Positions 36,201 through 46,966 of a DNA stretch of 64,000 bases are shown in pieces. Position 1 is the stretch's first letter. Every line of letters begins with the position of its first letter. The notes below the pieces were generated by a model. The model was not told where the DNA came from. It ran no database searches and was given only the letters and a program-made list of their open reading frames with translations. The stretch lies in assembly GCA_950295325.1 (NCBI GenBank), contig OX485805.1, positions 40,785,501-40,849,500 of the forward strand. The letters run 5' to 3'. The DNA comes from Polytrichum commune. Taxonomy: Eukaryota; Streptophyta; Polytrichopsida; Polytrichales; Polytrichaceae. The position numbers were made by a program, and so were the translations under genes.

Positions 36201-37469
36201 GCTGTCAGGTACCATCCTCATTTTCCCGTCTGTGCTTCTATTTCTTGAATGCCAGGTCATCAACTTTGCTTGGGCCTCGGTGCCGAACATTCGTTGTAAA
36301 CGTGGTATTATAGGGAAGTGACGAAGGATTTTTCTCCCCACACGACATTCTCCCACCTGTTTGTAACGAGGTTGATGGCACTTTGGGCACTCCTCAGCGT
36401 CCTTGTGTGTTTTCCAGAACAATGTGCAGCCGCGCACACACGCGTCAATAGTATTGTACCCAAATCCTAGTCTTTTCATCTCCTTGCTTGCTTCATACTC
36501 TGTTTTAGGTAAGTGGTTGGCCTCGGGAAGCACACTGTTGGAGAGTAGACTTAGGAGTTCATCTATGAAGCTATTCGAGCATCTATGCACTCGACATGTG
36601 TTCATTAACAACACAGTGGCTGCTAACCTGGAGAACTTGGCCCCTTCAAACAGGGGGGTGCAGGCAGCTTCATTTTGGAGTATATCCTCATAAATTCCTT
36701 GTGGCCGCATTCCTGGGAGTTCCTCTTCCTCCACTTCCGTATCCGAGGCCATTGCTCCTATGTCGTCATCTTCTGAATCCTCACTGTGGTCACTGTGGTC
36801 ACTCACGGAGCTCTGGTCTGTTTGGGCACCCTCAACATCCCCATTGTCAGTATCATAGTCATCCACATCATCTTCATTGGGGTCGTCTCCCACTAACCTG
36901 TCCTCAATGGAATCAGACGGTCCCATGTCACCAGCACCCCCTTGCACGGACCCTTCATCAACATGCATGAATTCCTCATTTCCATCAGGAGCGAACCCTC
37001 TTCCCACCAAGTTCACCATGTCCACACCTGCATCCAGAGTATGGCCATCAAATACATGGGGATGATGGGTGCATCTCACCATTTCAAGGTCCCACTCCTC
37101 ATCGGAGGAGTCATATGGATCACCCTGTTGCAAGCCAGATTTGCTGGGTTTTAGTAAAGAGGATGTTGAAGTTTCATAAGAAAATGAATACAGAACACAC
37201 ATCATGGAAAAATGAAGATGCAGAAAGACGTAGGGGATATTCAAGATTACCACAGTCCACCCTCTTTGCAGATGATGGCGGCCGAGCATCCTTACGTGAC
37301 CCAGAATTGTGTCTCTCAGCAATGGTCGTGCTCCTGGACATGTCGGACAAGGACAAGAGTATCGCGTTGCGCCCACCGCATTCGCCCGTGCTTCGTCCCG
37401 TCTCCATAGTTTAATGTCCCGTGCAGATATCCTCAATGGATGGTTCAGTGGCAGCCGAGGTGCAGCCAT
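33247..37469 (-). CDS. TNP2-type CACTA transposase
   Basis: Exons: 37469-37251, 37124-35475, 35387-34492, one around 34225-33723 and 33534-33247. Family marks in order: a zinc-like CPCPTCPGAR near the N-terminus; NLPPWLATKKHFVILALIIPG; the FNMKAMLIMTIHDLEAYSMI to KGKHACPRC segment; SIDVMHVERNVCSSLL; then GLKSHDFHVILEQILPV; and the C-terminal FPSQVSQVFFIPDS, all typical of the En/Spm TNP2 family. The acidic insert after GDPYDSSDEEW is long. The splice between 34491 and about 34225 is not settled: the obvious acceptor near 34428 gives an immediate stop, so this part may be degenerate or differently spliced. Start chosen at 37469 (MAAPRLPL); an upstream in-frame ATG lies at 37523. Confidence 0.87.
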
Positions 37470-37523
37470 GAATACCAGCAACGTGGCCAAACCTGTCTTT
37501 TGGCCACAACACATAATCAACAA

Positions 37524-37817
37524 GTATCAAAATTGGTGCCTTCAGTGCTGAGCATGAACCCTCTCATGTAGTAGGTAGACTTCAATGTATTTCACAAGCA
37601 TTTCACAAGCGGCGAAGACAAATATATACAAGAAAATGACATACTTTATTTTGGATTTCCACATACTGTGGAGGTATGAACTATGGAAACCCATACACAA
37701 CATGCATGATTTCACAGCTTTGTGAGGTGAATTCCACTTCAGTTTTGGAGACTACAACCAATGACATGGCAATCCACCCCACAAAACCTCCAGATTCTAT
37801 GTAAGCACATAACAGGT
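37524..37817. other. Non-coding spacer inside the CACTA element
   Basis: About 290 bp between the TNP2 gene and the 208-residue ORF. It should hold the TNP2 promoter on the minus strand; no clear motif stands out. Confidence 0.5.
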
Positions 37818-38444
37818 TCATCTGTCCAAATGCCAATTGCTCAAACGCTTGCCCACTGCAACCCTGTCGGAAGACATGACTGCGCCCACTTCAGGTGGTA
37901 AGTACATGTATGCATCGCTGAGATTAGGAGTTCTCACTATGCCATCCCTGGCGTTTTCTAGAGCTGACTTAAGCACGATCAACCAGCGGTCAGAGATGTC
38001 TGGAAAAGGTGCAATGAGGGGTGAATGGCACATAGCGACCGTCAGATTTCTCGGCTCCGTGAGCAGGGATAAAGCATTTTTGTACTCCCGAAGCGCATGC
38101 CGACGTGCAAAATCAGCTGATGTCCCCCGCATTGTGAGACCTTTGCTATCAAATCGAGCTATTCGAAAGGCGGCCCACTCGGTCGATGTTTCAACCAGCC
38201 ATTTCCACTGACTGTTCACACATCTCAAATGGAAGAGAACATCCAGGCACTCCATATTGTGGAGGTTGCTTGCACTCATTTCGCGAATGGGTGCTACCAG
38301 AAGTGGCCATATGTTTCGAATGAACACAGAATTCGGCAATTGCAAACAGTACAGATGAGGCGGCATGAAATTCTCCGATCCACCAGCAGGCGATGCTGAG
38401 GAGACATCCATCACATTCAAGGATTTCCTGCAGCAATGGCACAA
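37818..38444 (-). CDS. CACTA accessory ORF, F-box-like
   Basis: A 208-residue ORF with a TGCAG acceptor just inside its 5' end, so it is probably a terminal exon that begins at KSLNVMDVSS. The middle part (IRNIWPLL, then LDVLFHLRCVNSQWKWLVE) has the spacing of an F-box-like helix set, with an LR-V--W-W core. The C-terminal half (SDRWLIVLKSALENARDG) is unassigned. A candidate upstream exon lies at 38674-38500 (RGSGSASHP), but the phases do not match cleanly. It lies between the TNP2 and TNP1-like genes. F-box similarity is a weak visual impression; an unknown accessory protein is equally possible. Confidence 0.45.
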   Translation of the reverse strand: MCHCCRKSLNVMDVSSASPAGGSENFMPPHLYCLQLPNSVFIRNIWPLLVAPIREMSASNLHNMECLDVLFHLRCVNSQWKWLVETSTEWAAFRIARFDSKGLTMRGTSADFARRHALREYKNALSLLTEPRNLTVAMCHSPLIAPFPDISDRWLIVLKSALENARDGIVRTPNLSDAYMYLPPEVGAVMSSDRVAVGKRLSNWHLDR

Positions 38445-39870
38445 AGTAAAAGTGAGAGAGAACTCACAACACTGTGTATTACAGGGTGCGAAGCAGAACC
38501 TGAACCTCGAGTCGTCTGTGTAGCTCGCCTACTGCCAGTTGTCCTCCAGAATCCTCTGTGGTTGCTGGAACGTCTTCCATGCACTATGTTGTGAACACTA
38601 GAAGTGCAACACTCCGATACACAAGAAAACTCACATTTAGTTGGGAAATCCAGGATGAAACGTCTGAAGGACACTTGCCAGTATTAATGTGAGGCGGCGT
38701 GGGCAGGGAATGTCAGACAGAGTATGGCAAGATGTCACTGCGACATACCTATCAATTGAGAATGTATGTGCTGATCACCTGCAAAGCTACTCGTGTTTTC
38801 CCATAGTAGGCCACAATGAAATAATCCCCCAGAGCACCGCATGAAGCACTGTTCGCCCATTACATTTCTCCCATGATGTGCAATGGGCATGTACAGGCGG
38901 CAATGGCATAACAGGACAACAAGCATGCGAGCATATGTATAGCAAGGGTGACATGAATTTCAGATCAGCAAGAGCAAGATGTTGGTGGTTTGTAAGCATG
39001 GACTGTGAGAAAGTGCAATTGATGGAGAGAAGGGTGAGGTGAGCGCAATTGGGCGAAAATACTCAGCAGGAATGGCGCAGCAAGTAGCGGGAGCGAGCCA
39101 GCGACAGAAGATGTCATCCGGAGTTGGAGCAGCGAGGAAGCTGATGGCAAGCCAAGCAACTGAAACTGTAAGTGCAGCGATCCCTTGCCGTAGGAGTTAG
39201 CTTCATGCATTCCCGCTGAAACTGAGAGTTAGGCACCATCTGCAATCATGTCCGATTAGCGACCGTCTGCAATCAGAGCAAATAGGTGGCAATTATGAAA
39301 GTTGTTGGTGACACCCATGAGCTCGCGTCGATTGCTATGAGAGGCCATCATGCACCCTGATTTCCTATGAGTAGTATACCTTCTCATCGCCATAATTGTT
39401 GGACGCCACGCTGTTTATCGCCGTCATTGCGAGCACTGAGGCTTCGCCTATGGCGGCCGTCGTCCACCCATGAGTGTTGAGAGGGGTACATGCATGTACA
39501 TGACCGGGTAGAGGGTATCAGGGTATGAGTAAACGCATATTAGGTGGGCAAGGTCCGCGTCACCTGTACGGGTATGCGGGTATGAACAGAGCCACCCATG
39601 GTGGGCATCCTTACGTGGCAGTCCCCCATCCCGGGGGAGGTTTGCGTTCTCGGAGGAGCGGTGCTGTTCGGAGGTTTGCAGCTTCGGAGGAACGTTGGTG
39701 TTCGGAACTGTGGCGAAATTGGAGGAGCGTTGCTGTTCTTCGGCGTTGCTATTGCGCTTGCTGTTCGTAGCACGTAGAGTCGGAAGTGCCACCCTCGAGA
39801 ATTACAGTAGGGTTGAAGATAAGCATACACTATCCATCTCGCAACGTCATAGAAATTCAAGTTCAGTCCG
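38445..39870. other. CACTA internal region without a confident gene
   Basis: Contains a possible upstream exon of the F-box-like ORF (38674-38500) and overlapping short ORFs on both strands (39448-39860) with no recognisable domain. It probably holds the promoter of the TNP1-like gene. Confidence 0.45.
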
Positions 39871-42539
39871 ATGTATAGTAATGAACTTTACGTGTTGGCT
39901 CCGCAGCAGGGGGGACACCAAGTGGCACACGTTGTTTTCCACCCCATGCAGTGGGGAGGCCAACCAACGGTGCCGTGTGGGAGGGTGCAGTTAAACATGC
40001 CTGGACAGAATGAATGCCGCATGACAATCACTGATTATCCACTAAATCCCTCAACGTTGTCGAAACTGCCAGTATTTGTGGAGGGGAGAGGTCAATATAC
40101 CATTCATCCATCTTTGAACTCCGCAGCTCCAGGAAGTTCTAGGGGCGACGAAGGGAGCAACATTGGTCCCCTGCTAACATCAAACACATCGCCAGATAGC
40201 GCTAGAAGATTGAGACTAAGTGCACGGAAAAAAGAAAGTAGGCGTCGTCTGTACAACTATAGGAAAGAAGTGCGGAAGTGTTTGGAAGAGGCACGGCCTA
40301 TTAGGGTTAGATGCGATACAAACGAAATAGGAGAAATTTGTGGGCTGAAAGCCAAATTCGAAGATGCAGTGAAAAGTGTAGCTTACTCTATTCTGGATCT
40401 GAACGCCAGATCGTTCGCATGCCATTCACGGAAGAACATCAAGTTTGTAGATGAAGAGGCTCGCAAGCAGTTTGAATTCTATCCTTACCCGCTCAGAGAA
40501 GGGTACACCGAGAAATACCTGAGGGAACACTTGAAGCAACTTAGGAATAAATGGAAGAGCTGGTGGTTGGCATATGGAGATTCAAGTACACCCCATGATT
40601 GCCCAGATGATGTTTGGCGAAATTGGATACGATATTGGAAGACACCTGCTGCACAGGAAGAGAGCATGAAGGGGAAGGAACGCAGAAGCAAGGCGAGAAC
40701 TCCAAGCAAAACAGGGAGAAGACGAAGCAGTGACGCATACGATGAAGAGGTGATCAGCTTAATTGGAGTAGGCTATGCGGTGCTCAAAACATACGTAAAG
40801 GACGCAAGGATTAACATGTGCAGCTGTGGATGTAGGGAAAGGATGCACTTATTTCCCAAGCGTGGACGAATGCAGAGGGCGGCCCAAGAAGTGCCAGCAA
40901 CACAAAGGTATGACAATTCCCACCCACCAACACCCTTTGCTGATTCTTCATGTAAGTATGTGTGGAATTGTTGACATGTCTTTGTGAAAACTCTGGTGCA
41001 CAGAATTTATGTCGTCAGAGGTAATTCTTGCGTCACACACAACTGACATTGTGAGGGGGATTTTCATTGCAGGGGAGAAAGAAACACGAAGCAGAGCAAG
41101 CCATGGGGACTTCAAGAAGTTTGGAGAATGATTGGCAAGTGCAGATTACTGAGAAAGTGAATTTTCTGGAGACAAAGATGATATCCATGGACAATGGCCT
41201 TGCCGGAGCAGGTGAGAACATAAAAAAAATATTGGAGCACCTACTGAAGAATTCGTCAGGGGGGACAACAACTCCCCGCAAAAAACAGTGTCGAGGCCCC
41301 CAACTATCCCCTGTGAATGACAACCAGCGCAGTGCGATTTCGGAGATTGCACGTGCGCAACATCCCAGAATCGAGCACATGTCTCCGAGGGGTCATTCGC
41401 AAATGCGCAATCATGGAGACGGTGCGGGAAGGGATGGGGAGGATGATGAAACTCAGGGTTATGATAATGAAGTAGTGGACTTGGGTGATGATGCACCATA
41501 TGTAATCCCGTGCACACAAATGAAAAAGGGAAATGCCAACTTTGGGAAAGGGAAAGGCATTGTAGTAATTGACTCCCAATCTGGCGGTGAAGATAACGAC
41601 GGCAGGTCCAGGGGAGCCCGCATGGAGGAGTATCAGAAGCGTCGACCACAACAGTTACAAGGAGAAGAGGATAGGGGGAAGAGGAGCAAAGGCACAACAG
41701 AAGCTGGAAGGAGGAGGCCGCAAAACTCATATGTTCGGGAGGATGCTGTACATAAAACAAGTACCCACATGTATAACTTCTCTGAAGAGGAGGAGAATGA
41801 TTCTGAAACGGAAACGTTGTCACCTCCAAGGAGGAGCGAGAAGAGAAGTGTTGCTATAGATTTTGGGGAGGGAGAAGAAACGACAGCGGCTGCAGGAAGG
41901 CCACGTAGCAGTAGTGACCGAAAGACAACACAGGCATGTCGATCGCTTGCCACCCCTGCGTGCGAGCGTGTTCCCCCAACCACCCAGACATACCGCCGAC
42001 AGAAAAATTCTGATGAGGCACATGGTGTGCAACCCAGTAGAGGCTCAGGAGTGGCTGCAACAGAGGTGCCACAGACCCTGAATCCCAGGAAGAACGGGGT
42101 GAGTTACAAAGCATACTTGTTGGTGCAGTGTTTGTCTGTCTTTACCACAACATTCATGGAAGTTGACATAAAATTGTGTTTGTACAACCTGGGTGTATTT
42201 GAATTGGGTTGATGTTTGGGTTTGCAGGTCCCTTTACGTTTCAATACGCAATGTTGGCTCCTACACCCAGAATTTCCCGGGAAGGTTGTTGCAGCAGGAA
42301 GGGCAGGAGTGTTTGGAAAGTCCAGAGCAAGAAAGCACAAGGACCTAAGTGACCAGTGTGAACCAGGGAACCAAATGGTGCAAGTGACAGAGGTATTGTT
42401 GCCATTGGTGCCCGTTATGTTTGATGAAGAAAGGCATGGCATTCAAAACCTGGACGAAGCTGCAGTGCCTCATGCACCGCGCGACACGTGGTTGAAGTGG
42501 GAGTCAAACTATATGATCGAGAAACCCCGATCGTACTGA
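39871..42539 (+). CDS. TNP1-like CACTA protein
   Basis: Parts: 39871-40907 (346 codons; helical Lys/Arg-rich region with KYLREHLKQLRNKWKSWW and DDVWRNWIRYWKT, resembling the plant En/Spm Ptta domain), 41073-42098 (charged, low complexity, coiled-coil start) and 42228-42539. The last exon (VAAGRAGVFGK to WLKWESNYMIE) looks like the C-terminal domain of TNP1-type proteins. Exons 2 and 3 join in phase 0. The apparent donor at 40908 and acceptor at 41072 do not join in frame, so either a small exon was missed or the gene is damaged. TNP1/TNPA proteins bind subterminal repeats and aid transposition. A SIM-like IVVIDSQSGGEDND lies in the middle part. Confidence 0.65.
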
Positions 42540-43564
42540 ATCTTGAAGAATAACACGCCATGACAGAGCATACCGTATTTTGTGACAGCCACAACTTGGG
42601 ATAGTATGACCAGAGTAGTATCATAGTGATAGCAATTGGGTTGACAAGAAAGGAGATTATGTTCTGTAGGGTGAGCTTTGGTTGTGGTTCGCACTCCACA
42701 TTGCAGAATTGCAGGGTGTGGAAGCCTGCAGGGAATTCCTCACATGTGGACGGCATTTTGTACATTTATTTTGGTGATTGGAATGGCTGATCATGAATAT
42801 GTACAAAAATATTGCGCACAATGTGTTGTATGAATAAATCTGAATGCAACAATAGTGGTTGCAATTAATGTTGGTTCACCGCATAGTTGCAGAATACGAT
42901 GGGTCATTTCAAACTGTGAGGGGGAATCAGAACACCGAACCGCACTTTGGGCATGTCATTTCATGTGTGAAGGCCTTGACAGAGAAGACTAAATTGTGTG
43001 CAGAACATGTGTCATGTATATACACATATGGATCCATATGTGTTTGCAATATTGAATGCGCGCATTTGTCCTCCCAGTGCAAGTCCCATGGAAGTGTATT
43101 TGCAGTGTTTGCTCTTTTTATTTGTTGCCCCGATGGACTTGTACTGTAGGCGCATTTGCTGTGTATGTGCATTCCATATGTGCGCACGTTGGGCATGCAC
43201 ATGCATGCATGTGCACAGTGGCGTTGTTGATGTTTTAATTTCATGTCCAACATGCATGTATGAACAACCTGGTGAAACGGAAGCCCTGTATTGGTTTCTG
43301 TGACATTGTCATGTATGACCCTATGTACAATTTCTATGAACGAGCCACACGCTGTTTGCAGCTACGTACAGAGCCAATTTATTTTGTCCCCCCCACTGAC
43401 GTGCACAAACGCATGTGCGTGACATCACGCGTTATGTTTATGGTTCTTTACAACTGGTCACCACCAACCTAGACATATTTGTGTTCCACCGTGGTGCAGT
43501 GGGTCCAAAATGCGCAAAAATTGGCACATTTCCTTGGTGGCACGGACCCTGTATTCTAGTAGTG
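42540..43564. repeat. CACTA right subterminal region and inverted repeat
   Basis: About 1 kb of non-coding sequence rich in CATATG and TGCATG motifs (for example the ATATGGATCCATAT palindrome near 43026). It ends in the inverted repeat (43537-43564). Short ORFs here show no domain. Confidence 0.7.
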
Positions 43565-43600
43565 TTGGTTTGTTTTGAGTATGTAAACTAGTTTGTGAAT

Positions 43601-46600
43601 GAGGCCTCGGATCCGAGGCCTCTTTTATGTGTTCCAAAACAAGTGTAGAGAAGAGGCACTTTGGTTGGTTTTGAGTATGTAAACTAGTTTGTGTGTAAGG
43701 CCTCGGATCCGAGGCCTCTCGGCCGAGGCCACTTGAGGTTTTTTGATTCAAAGTATAACTTGTATGAATGAGGCACTTTGCTTGTTTTTGAGGATGTAAA
43801 CTAGTTTGTGAATGAGGCCTCGGATCCGAGGCCTCTTTTATGTGTTCCAAAACAAGTGTACGGAAGAGGCACTTTGGTTGGTTTTGAGGATGTAAACTAG
43901 TTTGTGAATGAGGCCTCGGATCCGAGGCCTCTTTTATGTGTTCCAAAACAAGTGTACGGATGAGGCACTTTGGTTTGTTTTGAGTATGTAAACTAGTTTG
44001 TGAATGAGGCCTCGGATCCGAGGCCTCTTTTATGTGTTCCAAAACAAGTGTAGAGAAGAGGCACTTTGGTTGGTTTTGAGTATGTAAACTAGTTTGTGAA
44101 TGAGGCCTCGGATCCGAGGCCTCTTTTATGTGTTCCAAAACTAGTGTACGGATGAGGTACTATGGTTGGTTTGGAGTACGTAAATTACTTTGTGTGTGAG
44201 CCCTCGGATCCGAGGCCTCTCAGCCGAGGCCACTTGAGGTTTTTTGATTCAACGTATAGCTTGTATGAATGAGGCACTTTGCTTGTTTTTGAGTATGTAC
44301 ACTAGTTTGAAAATGAGGCCTCGGATCCGAGGCCTCCTTTTAGTGCCCTCGATCAGCAGTCCCCCGGGAGTGGCTCCCGGGACTGCGAATGTTTAAACAG
44401 GCATAACTTCCTTGATTTTTGCCCAAATGGGGCAAGTGAGGTGTCCATCGGCATCTACATTTCACGTAGATGACGATAGAGTGGTTGATTGTTAGATTCG
44501 GAGACCACACATGGAAGATATGGAGGTCTGAAGCTGCGGGGGGGGGGGAATGTGTTTTGTTAAGTGCATAAGTAGGAGCTTTGGGAAGAGGCCTCGGATC
44601 CGAGGCCTCTTTTTTGTGTCAAGGTTTGTGCTTGAAAAATCAAAATGTTAGGTTCATTTTTGAATTCTCTTGGCCATTTTCTGTAGTATGTATTTCATAA
44701 GGAGGGGCATTCGGAAGAGGCCTCGGATCCGAGGCCTCATTTTTGTGTCAAGGTATGTGCATGAAAAATTAAAAATTTATGTTCATTTTTGAATGCTCTT
44801 GGCCCTCTTGTTTTGGGTAGTGCATAAGTAGGTACTTTGTGAAGAGGCCTTGGATCCGAGGCCTCATTTTTGTGTCAAGGTAAGTGCTTGAAAAATGAAA
44901 ATCTTATGTTCATTTTTGAATGCTCTTGGCCTTCCTGTTTTGGGAAGAGGCCTCGGATCCGAGGCCTCATGTTTGAGTCAATTTTATTTAAGAAAAATCA
45001 AAATGTTATGTTCGTGTAAGATTGCTCTCGGCCTTCTTGTTTTGGGGACTACATGAGTAGGAGGTTTGTGAAGAGGCCTCGGATCCGAGGCCTCTTGTTT
45101 GTGTAAGTTTGAGTATGTGAGAGGTAGGGTTTTGAGAGAGGCGAGGTTCTTGATTTCTCAAACTAATGGAATGTCAACTTTCTTGCTTTCTTGATTCCTT
45201 GCTCTCGGCCATTTCTTCTATTGGGTAGTGCATAAGTGGGAGCCATAGGAAGAGGCCTCGGATCCGAGGCCTCTTATTTGTGGGTAGGTTTGTTCTTGAA
45301 AAATCAAAATGTTATGTGCACATCAATTGTTGTCGGCCTTGTCTTGTTTTGTGTAGTGCATAAGAAGCAGCTAGGGGAAGAGGCCTCGGATCCGAGGCCT
45401 CATATTTGTGTAAGTTTGAGTATGTGAAAGGTAGGGTTTTGAGAGAGGCGAGGTTCTTGATTTCTCAAACTAATGGAATGTCAACTTTCTTGCTTTCTTG
45501 ATTCCTTGCTTTCGGCCATTTCTTCTATTGGGTAGTGCATAAGTGGGAGCCATAGGAAGAGGCCTCGGATCCGAGGCCTCTTATTTGTGGGTAGGTTTGT
45601 GCTTGAAAAATCAAAATGTTTTGTCCACATCGATTGCTCTCGGCCTTGTCTCGTTTTGTGTAGTGCATAAGAAGGAGCTAGGGGAAGAGGCCTCGGATCC
45701 GAGGCCTCTTATTTGTGTAAGTTTGAGTATGTGAAACGCCCGTGGGCCATGTAACAAGTAATTTGGTTAGGTTTTAACATCATCAAATGTGTGCCCCACG
45801 GGTGAACACCGGTGGGCCATGTAACAGGTAACTTGGGTAGGATTTAGCATCATCATGGGGAGATGTCTCCATGTCAAATATTTTTAAAAATTATGATTTT
45901 TTTTCTCTATATTCATAACCATTGATTATATCTTTTGTATATTTTTTTGAAATTTTTTGTCATCTTCATTTTTTCTAGTAATTGTTTTAGTTGAATTCTG
46001 CGTCATTCTAGGTAGAAATGGTATGTTTTCTAGAAAAATATGGTCATCAAATTTGGTCATGATATTTTACTCCGTAATAGATATCATGTATATCTACCTC
46101 CCAAAAACATTTGAGAAAATTTTGACCCATTTTGGTGATGCAACTTGGCAATGGAGTGACCTCCCCTGGAACGTCATCAAATGTGAACCTCACGGGTGAA
46201 CACCCGTGAGCCATGTAACAAGTAAATTGGTTAGGTTTTAAAATCATCAAGGAGGGGCATTTGGAAGAGGCCTCGGATCCGAGGCCTCATTTTTGAGTCA
46301 GGTTGTGTGCTTGAAAAATAAAAATGTTAGGTTCATTTTTGAATTCTCTCGGCCATTTTATGTAGTATGTATTTCATAAGGAGGGGCATTCGGAAGAGGC
46401 CTCGGATCAGAGGCCTCATTTTTGTGTCAAGGTATGTGCTTGAAAAATGAAAATCTTATGTTCATTTTCGAATCCTCTCGGCCTTCTTGTTTTGGGTAGT
46501 GAATAAGTATGTGTTTTGGGAAGAGGCCTCGGATCCGAGGCCTCATGTTTGTGTCAATTTTATGCTAGAAAAATCAGAATGTTATGTTCGTGTAAGATTG

Positions 46601-46797
46601 CTCTCGGCCTTCTTGTTTTGGGTACTACATGAGTAGGAGGTTTGTGAAGAGGCCTCGGATCCGAGGCCTCATTTTGGAGACAATGTATGTGCTTGAAAAA
46701 TCAAACTGCTATGTTCACATAAGATTTCTCTCGGCCTTTTTCTTTTGGATAGTGCATAAGGAGGAGGTAGGAAAAGAGGCCTCGGATCCGAGGCCTC
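43601..46797. repeat. Palindrome array, right part (22 copies)
   Basis: The array continues after the CACTA. Palindromes start at 43601, 43697, 43814, 43910, 44006, 44102, 44198, 44315, 44588, 44717, 44844, 44947, 45073, 45252, 45380, 45559, 45687, 46267, 46396, 46523, 46649 and 46776. A few carry one mismatch. The 179/128-bp alternation returns at 45073-45687. A non-palindromic stretch at about 45730-46260 holds the CCCGTGGG hairpin family and AT-rich sequence. Confidence 0.95.
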
Positions 46798-46966
46798 TCA
46801 TTCGTAGGTAGGTTAGTGCTAGAGTTGACCACTTGACTTAGCATTCGGCCATTTCCATTTGTAGTTTGCTCTCGGCCTTGTATTGTTTTTGTGAGGATTT
46901 GTTTCTTTATAGTTACGAAGTTATTGATTTTTCTTTGTGAAATTCTCATTTTCTCCATGTTCTTAG

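Larger units (their letters stand above)
32463..43564. mobile_element. CACTA (En/Spm) transposon, 11.1 kb, nested in the MULE
   Basis: The ends are CACTACTAGAATACAGGGT and its complement. The inverted repeats match over 28 bp with one mismatch. A 3-bp TTG duplication flanks the element. It encodes a TNP2-type transposase on the minus strand, an F-box-like ORF (minus) and a TNP1-like protein (plus). Its coding parts are richer in GC than the surrounding receptor locus. It sits in the MULE palindrome array, and the array resumes on the far side in register. Confidence 0.95.
30585..46966 (+). other. Giant intron (or intergenic region) holding a palindrome array and a nested CACTA
   Basis: 16.4 kb between phase-compatible donor and acceptor sites. 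Without the CACTA element it is about 5.3 kb, nearly all built from the palindrome repeat units. A PPT-like run (GGGTTTAG at about 30703-30710) precedes a possible tiny exon with a GTATGT donor, but its length does not keep the frame. Confidence 0.55.

Noticed and set aside
30822-46797. CRISPR-like array
   Set aside because: The repeat is palindromic and the spacing is regular, but the intervening sequences are themselves repeats, there are no cas genes, and the host is a plant.
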